This document shows positions 14,294-22,113 of a stretch of DNA of 38,594 nucleotides, piece after piece. Positions within the stretch are counted from its first letter, which is position 1. Every line of letters starts with the position of its first letter. Origin of the DNA: an uncultured Selenomonadaceae bacterium (lineage in GTDB: Bacteria > Bacillota > Negativicutes > Selenomonadales > Selenomonadaceae); assembly GCA_937902665.1 (NCBI GenBank), contig CALELM010000019.1, forward strand, positions 1 through 38,594, given 5' to 3'. Made by a program: the position numbers and the translations under genes. The notes under the pieces were generated by a model. That model saw only the letters and a list, made by a program, of their open reading frames with translations, was not told the DNA's origin and did no database searches.

Positions 14294-16468
14294 TCAATTC
14301 TTGAGAAAACGCATGGCGAGCATGGTGATATCATCGGACTGCTCGGCATTTCCTGCATGTTCCTTGATTGATTTGTTTACGGATTCCAGCAAGCCCTTTA
14401 GGTCGGAGGCTGTGCCGTCATTTAGGCAGGCGAGGAGCTTTGCTTCGCCGTATTGCTCCTTTTCCTCGTTCATTGCTTCGGTTACGCCGTCCGTGTACAG
14501 GTACAGGACATCGCCTTTTTGCAGGAGAAATTCTTCCTGCACGAAATCAAAGGAATCCATCATGCCGAGGATTAGGTTCTTCTTTTGCTGGAGGTATTGG
14601 TATTTCTGTTCTGAGGCACGGAACAGGAGCGGCGGATTATGTCCTGCATTGACACAGGTGAGCTTTCCTGTTTCCGTGTCGAGCAGGGCAAGGAAAGCCG
14701 TCACGAACAGCATTTCCTCATTCTCTTGGCATAGGACATCATTTGCCGCTGAGATGGCAGAGGCAAGCGATTTGTTTTCGCCGTGTGCCATCATGGTAAC
14801 GTAATTATTTAATACGGTCTTGCTTCGCATCATAAAGAGTGCGGCAGGAATCCCCTTTCCCGAAACGTCTGCAATCGTAAGAAGCAGGCGTTTTTCGTCT
14901 ATCCAATAGAAATCATAAAAATCACCGCCGACTTCCTTTGCCGTATCCATGGTGGCATAGAGTTCAATGCCGCGGTTCTTCCAGTCGAAATTTTTGGGAA
15001 GCTGGCTTAATTGGATATGGGTCGCATGGTCAAGGTCGGACTGGATCTTGGCTCGTTCCTTGGAAAGCTCCTCTACATGGTGCAGGTGCTGTTCCAGCTT
15101 ATCGGACATTTGGTTGAAAGCATGGGCAGCGTCTTCAATTTCATCGCCGCTGGATATTTGGATCTTTTGTCCAAATAGTCCTTGGCTGATGGCTTTTGCA
15201 CCGTCCATGAGGGATTGCAGGGGGCGGACGAACCGAAACGTGAGATGATACCCTACAAAAAGAAGCAGGGCAAAGATGGCAAAAATGATGCAGGCGAAAT
15301 GCCATGCGCTTTGCTTCATATGTTCTCTCACAATACGATTGTTGCTGTCTATGGTGTTCTGTATGATGGTGCGGTTGGATTCCGTGACACCTGTATAGCG
15401 GGACAGATCTATGATGCGGCAGAAAAAACCATCCATGTTTTTCAACGGAACTGCAATCAAAAGGCAGTTCGTTTGCCCCACATCAAAGGTGCGGAAAAAT
15501 TCCTTTTGTGATGCCATCAGGGTTTCGAGATCTTCCAGCCCCTTAAGCTCTTGCAGGTTCTCCAGAAGGTTTTTTCCCGTGGAAAAGCTGCTGTCTTCCT
15601 GTTTGGAAAACAGGATATTTCCATCGTTTTTCAAGAGAAAAATGAAATCTTCCGCTTTTATGTTGCTTCCCATGGGAAAATATTTGGCATTCCATGAAAT
15701 GGAGACAACGCCTGTGAAATTCCCATCTTTGCAGTAGGGGGCAGTGCAGGTCATCAAGGGTGCATCAAGCATCGTCTTGTCAAAGGATTGGAAAAGGCTT
15801 GCAGATTTCTTTCCCTTGGCTTCCTTGTACCAGTCGGTTTCCTTGTCGGAATGGTGGGAAGCCTTTGCTTGGAGCTGGGAGAAAAGAGGCGAGTCCTCGT
15901 TCAGCCTTACGAGGGAAATGCAGAAGCCTGACTCAGCGGCAACAGAAAGCATGCAGAAATCATCGGGTTCTTGGCTGTTTTCGGTTAGGAAATGAAGATT
16001 GTTGATGAGGTGAGGCTCGATGTTCAAGGCGAGGGAAAGCTCATCCTGCAAATCCTTTGCAGATGCATTAGGGAGGATCTGCACAAAGGTGTGCAGGTTT
16101 TCGGAATTGCGTTTTTCTGTGGTATAGCTGCTTCGGGGCGTATATTTTTCAGGATGGGTACAGATGTCTGTCATCTGCCAAGCCATGTTGTCTGTGATTC
16201 GCTGCAGGAACTCGATATTGGTATCGAAGGCATCCGCCTCGAATCTTGCAATCCGCATGAGTGCTTTGCTGTCATTTTCCCAGAGGCTGTCATCGCTGGC
16301 AGTCAGGATCTTTGCACCGATATCTTCCGTATGCTTCGTAGTATTCCATGCTGTCATGGCAAGGAAGGTAGCGGCAGCGCAAATCATGACGGCAAAGGAA
16401 GCAGCACCGCAGGCAATCAGGAGCAAGCGAATTTTGTTTTTTAAGGTCAGGTTCTTGAAATAGTGCAT
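14294..16468 (-). CDS. Membrane sensor PP2C/SpoIIE-type serine phosphatase (paralogue 2)
   Basis: This 724-residue sensor phosphatase probably dephosphorylates a protein such as an anti-sigma-factor antagonist. Layout: membrane helix about 13-38, extracytoplasmic sensor about 39-385 (Cache-like by position, with KDGNFTGVVSISW resembling dCache), second helix about 388-410, HAMP about 411-465 (VRPLQSLMDGAKAISQG), a coiled linker, then a PP2C domain about 500-715. Metal-binding blocks are intact: GGDFYDF, IADVSGKGIPAAL, VNAGHNPP, YTDGVTEAMN and SDDITM. ATG 16468 is chosen because it has GAGAGG about 10 nt upstream and begins 7 nt after the upstream stop. A longer frame from 16540 would overlap the previous gene. 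It is cotranscribed with its paralogue, with no anti-sigma partner genes beside it. Confidence 0.9.
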   Translation of the reverse strand: MHYFKNLTLKNKIRLLLIACGAASFAVMICAAATFLAMTAWNTTKHTEDIGAKILTASDDSLWENDSKALMRIARFEADAFDTNIEFLQRITDNMAWQMTDICTHPEKYTPRSSYTTEKRNSENLHTFVQILPNASAKDLQDELSLALNIEPHLINNLHFLTENSQEPDDFCMLSVAAESGFCISLVRLNEDSPLFSQLQAKASHHSDKETDWYKEAKGKKSASLFQSFDKTMLDAPLMTCTAPYCKDGNFTGVVSISWNAKYFPMGSNIKAEDFIFLLKNDGNILFSKQEDSSFSTGKNLLENLQELKGLEDLETLMASQKEFFRTFDVGQTNCLLIAVPLKNMDGFFCRIIDLSRYTGVTESNRTIIQNTIDSNNRIVREHMKQSAWHFACIIFAIFALLLFVGYHLTFRFVRPLQSLMDGAKAISQGLFGQKIQISSGDEIEDAAHAFNQMSDKLEQHLHHVEELSKERAKIQSDLDHATHIQLSQLPKNFDWKNRGIELYATMDTAKEVGGDFYDFYWIDEKRLLLTIADVSGKGIPAALFMMRSKTVLNNYVTMMAHGENKSLASAISAANDVLCQENEEMLFVTAFLALLDTETGKLTCVNAGHNPPLLFRASEQKYQYLQQKKNLILGMMDSFDFVQEEFLLQKGDVLYLYTDGVTEAMNEEKEQYGEAKLLACLNDGTASDLKGLLESVNKSIKEHAGNAEQSDDITMLAMRFLKN

Positions 16469-16475
16469 TGCGGTA

Positions 16476-18671
16476 CTACCTCTCTTGTTTTTTTCGGAAA
16501 CATGCTGCCAGCATGGTGATGTCATCGGATTGCTCTGCATTTCCTGCGTGGCTTGTTACGGAAGTGTTCGCCTGCATCAAAAGCTCCTTGGGCGCAAGGC
16601 TGGCATTTTGGTTCAGGCAGTCGCTAAGCCGTGTTTCGCCGTACTGCTCCTGCACATCGTTCATTGCCTCGGTGACACCGTCAGTATACAGGAAGAGAAG
16701 GTCGCCTTCCTGCATGAAAAGCTCCTGCTTCTCAAAGGAGAAGGAATCCATCATGCCAAGGACAAGGTTCTTTTTCGGATTCAGGCAGCTATACTGCTGG
16801 TCTGCGGAACGCAGGAGGAACGGCGGATTGTGTCCGGCATTGACATAGGTGAGTTTTCCTGTTTTCAAATCAAGAATGGCAAGGAAAGCAGTCACGAACA
16901 GCATTTCCTCGTTTTCTTGGCAAAGGGAATCGTTCGCCATGGAAACAATCGAAGAAAGAGGAGCCGTCTGTGCCATCATCGTGATGTAGTTCTTGAGGAC
17001 GGTCTTGCTTCGCATCATAAAGAGAGCTGCTGGAATTCCCTTGCCGGAAACGTCTGCGATGGTGAGAACGAGATGAGTCTCATCGAGCAGGTAAAAATCA
17101 TAGAAATCGCCGCCGACTTCCTTTGCGGTCGTCATGGTTGCGTAGACCTCTGTTGTGTTCGTTCCCAGACGGAAATCGTGAGGAAGCATGCTGGCCTGTA
17201 TGTTTTTTGCGAGAGACAGGTCTGCTTCCAGCTTGGCTTTCTCCTTGGTGTTTTTTTCGATAGATTGGATATGGTTTGCCAGTTCGTCTGCCATGCGGTT
17301 GAAGCTGCTGGCAAGCTCTTCAATCTCATCGCCGCTTGTGATTTCGATCTTTTTGCTGAAGTTTCCCTTTCCGATTTCCTGCATGCCATGGATAAGCGTT
17401 TTCAGGGGAACCATCAAGCGATGCGTGATATGATGCCCGCGGCGCAGGATCTCACCGAGCAGGAACAGGATAAGAAGCAAGAGTATGCAGATGGTTGCAA
17501 CCTGCTCTTTTGCAATGACCGACTTGAACCATTGGAGAACATTTTCCACCAAGGAGTCATTATTGTCCAGAATCTTGCGTGTGAGCTCGCCGTCAAAGAC
17601 TTGAAAAAGATAGGTATTCATTTCCTCGATGGGAACGCCCGTCAGGTAGTAGGATTTTCCGTCAATGGAGAAGGGCAGGAAAACGTCCTTTTGGGAATTC
17701 ATCAGGAAATGGAGGGAATCCAGTCCTGTGACATGGTCTAAATCTGCATGAAATACGTTTTTGTGAATACCAAAAAAGCCTTCTGTTTTTTCGGAGGCGA
17801 TGATGCTGCCGTCCATTTCTGTCATAAAGGACCATTCATCTGTTGTTTCGTCCATGTTGAACATGCTTTTTCCTACGTTATCGACATTGAGGCAAATGGA
17901 AGCTATGCCGGCGAACTCCCCGTTTCGGTAATAAGGAGAAGAATAGGAAACAACGATGCCTCCGAGGTCTGAGTTGGACTTGGTGAAGGTGAACTGTCGG
18001 GACTGCTCGGTTTTCCTGTACCACTCCGCAGATTTATAATCGTAATGGTAGTTTGTGCCACGGATGTATTCCATGTCGCTTTGCGTGAACCGTTCCAGAT
18101 CAACGAAAATTCCGCTGGCAGAGCCAATCAGCAGGGCAGGCCGCTGGTTTTTTTCCACGGTCATCAGCTGGTGGTATGCAATCATGTAGTCCTCGATGTT
18201 GAGCGTGAGGGCAGCTTCCTTTCTGAGATCGGCAAGCTCTGCTTCGGTGCAGCCCTCGGGAAATTCCACAATGCCGTAGAAACTGCCGTCTTCATAATAT
18301 TTTTCGCTCTTTATTTCACGCGGGGGATAGTCTTGCGGATTGGAAAGGATCTGTGTCATTTCCCTTGCGGTATTTCTTGTGATTGTCCGCATCATGTCAT
18401 ATTTTTCTGCCATGATGCTTGCTTCCTTGTTGACGCAGAACATCATTCGCTGTTTTTCGTTTTTGAGCAATAGGTCCGTGCTGTTGAATATAATGTCGTT
18501 GCTCATGCTGTCCATGGTTCTCAGCGTGAGATTGTTAATCTGCTGGATCAGCTGATGTTCCGTGCTTGCCAGCACGAAGAAGGTACACAGGACGCAGGCA
18601 ATGATAGCAATCGTTATTTTTTTTTGCAAAGGCCGATTTTTATTGAAAATGCGTTGGAAGATAGGATACAA
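16476..18671 (-). CDS. Membrane sensor PP2C/SpoIIE-type serine phosphatase (paralogue 1)
   Basis: This 731-residue protein has the same plan as the gene it precedes: helix about 19-37, extracytoplasmic Cache-like sensor about 40-385 (YYRNGEFAGIASICLNV), helix about 388-408, HAMP about 410-465 (MVPLKTLIHGMQEIGKGN), a helical linker with TKEKAKLEADLSLAKNIQ, and a PP2C phosphatase domain about 500-725. Active-site blocks GGDFYDF (about 519-525), ADVSGKGIPAALF, NAGHNPPF and SDDITML are intact. The two phosphatase domains are far more alike than the two sensor domains, which suggests duplication followed by change in the signal sensed. The ribosome site is modest (GGTGAG). The gene lies 90 bp downstream of the asparaginase gene and has a possible -10 box of its own. 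Confidence 0.9.
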   Translation of the reverse strand: MYPIFQRIFNKNRPLQKKITIAIIACVLCTFFVLASTEHQLIQQINNLTLRTMDSMSNDIIFNSTDLLLKNEKQRMMFCVNKEASIMAEKYDMMRTITRNTAREMTQILSNPQDYPPREIKSEKYYEDGSFYGIVEFPEGCTEAELADLRKEAALTLNIEDYMIAYHQLMTVEKNQRPALLIGSASGIFVDLERFTQSDMEYIRGTNYHYDYKSAEWYRKTEQSRQFTFTKSNSDLGGIVVSYSSPYYRNGEFAGIASICLNVDNVGKSMFNMDETTDEWSFMTEMDGSIIASEKTEGFFGIHKNVFHADLDHVTGLDSLHFLMNSQKDVFLPFSIDGKSYYLTGVPIEEMNTYLFQVFDGELTRKILDNNDSLVENVLQWFKSVIAKEQVATICILLLLILFLLGEILRRGHHITHRLMVPLKTLIHGMQEIGKGNFSKKIEITSGDEIEELASSFNRMADELANHIQSIEKNTKEKAKLEADLSLAKNIQASMLPHDFRLGTNTTEVYATMTTAKEVGGDFYDFYLLDETHLVLTIADVSGKGIPAALFMMRSKTVLKNYITMMAQTAPLSSIVSMANDSLCQENEEMLFVTAFLAILDLKTGKLTYVNAGHNPPFLLRSADQQYSCLNPKKNLVLGMMDSFSFEKQELFMQEGDLLFLYTDGVTEAMNDVQEQYGETRLSDCLNQNASLAPKELLMQANTSVTSHAGNAEQSDDITMLAACFRKKQER

Positions 18672-18718
18672 GTTCTCACCCGATTTCTGTAATGGAAGTG
18701 GTATTTCCTTTGTATCAA

Positions 18719-18724
18719 ATTATA
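18719..18724 (-). promoter_or_regulatory. Candidate -10 box for the phosphatase pair
   Basis: TATAAT on the minus strand lies about 48 bp before the start at 18671, in the 90-bp gap after the asparaginase gene. No good -35 box stands at the right distance, so it may need an activator or be fortuitous. The rest of the gap shows nothing. Confidence 0.35.
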
Positions 18725-18761
18725 CCGCAATCGCAGGAAAAAATGAATGTGCAACCGTTTA

Positions 18762-19703
18762 CTATTCCTTGTTTTCTGCAAGTTCTGTCATAGTTTTTGC
18801 CAAAAGAGCCTCCGTAGTCAGGATGCCTCCGGAAATAGCCCCAGCTTTTTTGGCAAGGACACCCACCTCGTAGCGGTCGAGATGTACCCCGTCATAGACG
18901 CACTGCGTTGTGCAAATAATCTTTGTGCCGTGTTCCTTGGCGTATTCCAGCATGGGAAGGAAATTGCTTTTTGCATTGCCACTGGGAACGCCCCCCATGC
19001 CAAAGCCCTCGATGATGACGGCATGGCATCCTTGGTCAACCAAGACCTTGAGCAAGCAGGGCTTTGTGCCGGGGACGAGCTTCAGGACGGAAACGTTTTC
19101 GTCAAGCCTGTCGTGCAGGACAAAGGGCGCAGATGGCAGGGAAGGGCAGTCTTCCCAGTGAATTGTCCCGTTTTGGAGGGTGGCAGCGTTTGGGCGGTTG
19201 ATGCTGTGAAAGGCAGACAGGTTCTCTGCATGCAGCTTGCGTGCCGCATTTCCATGGATCAGGCGAGTGCCAAAGGCGAGAAACACGCCGCAGTGGCCGG
19301 AGGCGGCAACATGTGCCGCAAATGCCAGATTGTCTGGTGCATCGGAAGCGGGAGTGCCAAGGGGAAGCTGCGAACCCGTAAAAACAACGGGGCAGTCTAT
19401 ATTTTCCAGCATGTAGTAAAGGGCGGCGGAAGAATAGGCCATGGTATCCGTTCCGTGCGTGATGACAAAGCCATCGTAGCGCATGCGATTCTTTGCTACG
19501 GTTCGAGCCATTTCCTGCCAGTGGCAGGGGTGGATATTGGTAGAATCCAAGTCCAGAAGGTTGATAAAGTCAATGTCAGCAATGCTGGCAAGCTTCGGTA
19601 CGGAGGAAAGCAGGGAAGCTCCATCCGCTGCGGGTTGCAACCCATTTTTTCCTTGGATGGAAACGATAGTCCCACCCGTGGACAGCAAGCATATTTTTTT
19701 CAT
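18762..19703 (-). CDS. ansA: Type I L-asparaginase (cytoplasmic)
   Basis: This 313-residue amidohydrolase converts L-asparagine to aspartate and ammonia. Both threonine active-site blocks are visible: STGGTI at residues 8-13 and THGTDTM near 83-89, together with FTGSQLPLG and the C-terminal IIEGFGMGGVP. No signal peptide, so it resembles the low-affinity cytoplasmic type (AnsA) and not the secreted type II. Length is slightly short for the family (320-340). The ribosome site AAGGA sits about 13 nt before ATG 19703, longer than usual, so translation may be modest. It has the same orientation as the two SpoIIE-type genes downstream, but no functional link is evident. Confidence 0.9.
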   Translation of the reverse strand: MKKICLLSTGGTIVSIQGKNGLQPAADGASLLSSVPKLASIADIDFINLLDLDSTNIHPCHWQEMARTVAKNRMRYDGFVITHGTDTMAYSSAALYYMLENIDCPVVFTGSQLPLGTPASDAPDNLAFAAHVAASGHCGVFLAFGTRLIHGNAARKLHAENLSAFHSINRPNAATLQNGTIHWEDCPSLPSAPFVLHDRLDENVSVLKLVPGTKPCLLKVLVDQGCHAVIIEGFGMGGVPSGNAKSNFLPMLEYAKEHGTKIICTTQCVYDGVHLDRYEVGVLAKKAGAISGGILTTEALLAKTMTELAENKE

Positions 19704-20066
19704 AAAAGTAAATCCGTCCTTGTTTTTGTGATACTTTTATCATAGCCGCATTTTTTTTTGCCTGTCAAGCACGAAAGGTAAAGTCCATACAATGGTGTAA
19801 ATTGAAAAATAAAAAGAGTCACAGGCTCAACCTTTAGGTATAACGAAGCTAAGATGTCCCCTTCTTCAACAGCTTGCTGTAAGTGGGGGGAGCCAAATTT
19901 TAACAAGCGGTGAGCATATCTCCCGCTTCGTTGAAACGCAAATTGGAGGGAAAATGCTTATGGCATTTTCTTGAACAATGGCGTTATAAAAATATACTAA
20001 TATCCATGCGCTGTGGTAGAATGACAGAGGAGTGGACTGGCTGTGGAAAAGGAAAGGGTGAAAAAT
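19704..20066. other. Intergenic region between ansA and the cysteine-cluster gene
   Basis: Divergent promoter region of 363 bases. Most of it is repeat copy D (19840-19990). Between the ansA start and the repeat there is only AT-rich sequence with a T-run. Right of the repeat, TTGAAC (19971-19976) with a 16-bp spacer and TATACT (19993-19998) could be a promoter for the gene at 20067, with its -35 box supplied by the repeat itself. Confidence 0.45.
19840..19990 (+). repeat. Copy D of the interspersed hairpin repeat (full length)
   Basis: It extends from ATAACGAAGC to GCGTTATAAA, nearly identical to copy B. All modules are present: stem CCCC...GGGG with apical ACAGCTTGCTGT, stem AAGCGG...CCGCTT, inner inverted pair AACGAAGC/GCTTCGTT, and the right hairpin around GCTTATGGC. 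TGGCAT (19961-19966), an 18-bp spacer and TATAAA (19985-19990) are conserved. The right arm of the last hairpin differs from copy A (TTCTTGAAC in place of TCCCTCCAA), shortening its stem. Confidence 0.8.
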
Positions 20067-20552
20067 ATGTTAGGCAAAATACTTTCGCGTGATGCCTGCG
20101 CTGCGTGCAGGTTTTGCTGTTCCTTCAGGCGTTGCAGCCTTTGGGAAACGCCTCTCTTTTTTGAAGAAGAAAAGAAGAGGCTGGAAGGCAGGGGCTATGC
20201 TTTTCTTCAGAAGCAGGGTTATGGTCTTATGGATCTGATGCCGCTCTACAAAACGGACGATCCAGAAGAGGAGGCGGCTTGTTTCTTCTTGGATCCTGAA
20301 AAAGGCTGTGTCCTCGAAGATGACTTGAAGCCGTTTGACTGCAAAATATGGCCGCTGCGCCTGATGAACAGGCAGGGCAATATCGTGCTGGCACTGACAC
20401 CTACCTGTCCTGCTGTCAATCGAATCTCTTTTGATGCACTTAAGGAATTTGTAAGCGAAGGACTGGCGCAGGCCATATATGAATATGGGCAAAAGCATCC
20501 GCAAATGGTGAAGGAATACAGGGAAGGCTTTCCCGTATTGCACGAATACTGA
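20067..20552 (+). CDS. YkgJ-like CxxCxxCC cysteine-cluster protein
   Basis: This cytoplasmic protein of 161 residues has the CxxCxxCC zinc/iron-binding signature at its N-terminus (CAACRFCC) plus further cysteines (CSLW, CFFLDPEKGC, FDCKIWPLR and a late CP). This fits the YkgJ-family putative metal-chelating proteins, whose biochemical role is unknown. The block FDCKIWPLRLM is typical of the family. The start is set at ATG 20067, which has AAAGGGTG six bases upstream. An in-frame GTG at 20043 with GAGGAG ten bases before it would add eight residues and cannot be excluded. It is followed after 104 bp by the yaaR promoter, so it is probably monocistronic. Confidence 0.82.
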   Translation: MLGKILSRDACAACRFCCSFRRCSLWETPLFFEEEKKRLEGRGYAFLQKQGYGLMDLMPLYKTDDPEEEAACFFLDPEKGCVLEDDLKPFDCKIWPLRLMNRQGNIVLALTPTCPAVNRISFDALKEFVSEGLAQAIYEYGQKHPQMVKEYREGFPVLHEY

Positions 20553-20589
20553 GGGAAAATAAGCTGCTTTTTGTTTTTAGAGCAAAAAC

Positions 20590-20618
20590 TTGAAAGAAAG
20601 GGCAATCTATGGTTTAAT
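20590..20618 (+). promoter_or_regulatory. Promoter of the yaaR-holB-yaaT-trmN6-rsmI operon
   Basis: TTGAAA (20590-20595), a 17-bp spacer and TTTAAT (20613-20618) lie about 40 bp before the yaaR start. This is the only good promoter before the run of overlapping genes. Confidence 0.5.
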
Positions 20619-20656
20619 TTATCGTAGGAAGATAACAAAATAACTAAGGAAACTTG

Positions 20657-21118
20657 GTGAAGAAAATGCAGATGAAAATAGATAACTTTTCGGCGAATCG
20701 AACCCCGCTTGCTCCTGTTCATGATTCCTTTGACCGGCTGCAAGGAAGTGATACGGATTTTTCGATGGAGCTTTACGACCAGCAGGAATCCATGAGCAGT
20801 GAGCAGATGGAAAAGATGCTCCAAAGGATCGATGAGCAGGGAGCGAAGCTTTCCAAGACGCCGACCTATGATGAGCTCAAGGAGTACCGCACGTTGATCA
20901 AGGATTTTATCAGCGAGGCGGTTTCCCGTATGTATGAGCTGCACACGCAGTCCGGCTGGGATCGCATGGGACGGCAGAAGGCTTATACTATCGTGCGAAA
21001 GATTGACAAGAAGCTGGAGGACATGGCAGAGAAGATTCGATTGGGACAGTCGGAGCAGCTGGATGTCATTGCAAGCCATGATGCCATTCGAGGTATGCTG
21101 GTGGATCTTTACATGTGA
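20657..21118 (+). CDS. yaaR: YaaR family protein (DUF327)
   Basis: This 153-residue, mainly helical cytoplasmic protein matches B. subtilis YaaR (about 146 residues, function unknown) in length, in the conserved region LKEYRTLIKDFISEAV and GRQKAYTIVRKIDKKLE, and in its place directly before holB. The start is taken as GTG 20657, six bases after AAGGA. TTG 20654 is too close to that site and ATG 20666 too far. The stop overlaps the holB start (TGATG), so translation is coupled. No catalytic motifs are seen. Conserved linkage suggests a role near the clamp-loader/RNA-processing genes, which is inference. Confidence 0.82.
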   Translation: MKKMQMKIDNFSANRTPLAPVHDSFDRLQGSDTDFSMELYDQQESMSSEQMEKMLQRIDEQGAKLSKTPTYDELKEYRTLIKDFISEAVSRMYELHTQSGWDRMGRQKAYTIVRKIDKKLEDMAEKIRLGQSEQLDVIASHDAIRGMLVDLYM

Positions 21119-22113
21119 TGGACATACAGTGGAAGAATATTATAGGGCATGAGGACAGCATACGGAGACTTCGCAGTATGCTGTCTTTTGGGAGGCTGCC
21201 TCATGCTCTCCTGCTGATAGGGCCGGATGGTATTGGGAAACGGCGGGTAGCGGAGGTTCTTGCGGCAGCGATTCTTTGTGATGAGGGGATTCCCTGCGGT
21301 GCTTGCCCTTCCTGCCGTGCCATGATTGCTGGAACGCATCCGGACTATTATGCGGTGGAGGCAGAAGCCAAGGGAACGGCTGCACGCAGCATCAAGATAG
21401 AGCAAATCAGGAAAATGCAGGCAGAGACGGCACGGATTCCTGTCCTTTCGGGACGGCGTGTTGTCTTGGTGGATCACGCAGAGCTGATGAATGAAGCGGC
21501 GGAAAACAGCCTTTTGAAAACTTTGGAAGAACCTGCAGGGCAGGTGACTTTTTTGCTGACGGCGACGGCAAGGGAAGCTCTCTTGGAGACTATCGTTTCC
21601 CGTTGCGTGCCAGTCAGTTTTGGCATGCTTCCGCAAAGCCAGCTGTCAGAACTGTTGTGGGTGCATGGGGTGCCAAAGCAGGAAGCAGGAACGCTTGCCG
21701 CTCTTGCTGACGGCAGTGTCGGGCGGGCGCTTGCCCTTTACGGGAATGGAGGCATGAAGCTTCGGGACGATGCGGTTCGCTTCTTGGAAGGCCTTGGCAG
21801 CATGGACATGGACATGATCTGGCGCAGGGGAAAGGAAATGGGCGATATGGAAAGGGAGAAGGTCTCCGAATGGTTCTTGTACCTTTCTATGCTGCTTCGG
21901 GATATGCTGGCACTTTATGGAGATGGGGGAACAGACCTTCTGTATCATCAGGACATGAGGGAACGATTGCTTGCCTGCTTGCAGTTTTTTCCCATGGTGC
22001 GTGTTTTTCGTGTCTTGGAGCTTGTGAGGGAAATGCAGCGGCGGTCGCAGGCGAATGTGAACCTTCGTTTGCTGATGGAGGGATTTCTGATTCGCATGAT
22101 GGATTTGCGGTGA
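21118..22113 (+). CDS. holB: DNA polymerase III subunit delta' (clamp loader)
   Basis: This 331-residue AAA+ clamp-loader subunit helps place the beta clamp on primed DNA. Visible: an N-terminal WKNIIGHEDSIRRL, a P-loop-like GPDGIGKRR (about 36-44), four zinc-binding cysteines (CDEGIPCGACPSC region), the DnaX/HolB-typical LVDHAELMNEAAENSLLKTL and the sensor-like TIVSRC. The ATG overlaps the yaaR stop, and a longer frame from the GTG at 21115 is rejected because it precedes the coupling overlap. Length matches the Gram-positive HolB (about 330). The 3' end overlaps yaaT by four bases. Confidence 0.92.
   Translation: MDIQWKNIIGHEDSIRRLRSMLSFGRLPHALLLIGPDGIGKRRVAEVLAAAILCDEGIPCGACPSCRAMIAGTHPDYYAVEAEAKGTAARSIKIEQIRKMQAETARIPVLSGRRVVLVDHAELMNEAAENSLLKTLEEPAGQVTFLLTATAREALLETIVSRCVPVSFGMLPQSQLSELLWVHGVPKQEAGTLAALADGSVGRALALYGNGGMKLRDDAVRFLEGLGSMDMDMIWRRGKEMGDMEREKVSEWFLYLSMLLRDMLALYGDGGTDLLYHQDMRERLLACLQFFPMVRVFRVLELVREMQRRSQANVNLRLLMEGFLIRMMDLR

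Noticed and set aside
16469..16540. 24-residue N-terminal extension of the second SpoIIE-type phosphatase
   Set aside because: It overlaps the 3' end of the upstream paralogue, whereas ATG 16468 has its own ribosome site.
21870..22109. In-frame extension upstream of yaaT
   Set aside because: It overlaps holB, lacks a ribosome site and reads as out-of-frame holB sequence. The same applies to the extension of rsmI from 23979 and of the helicase from 33976.
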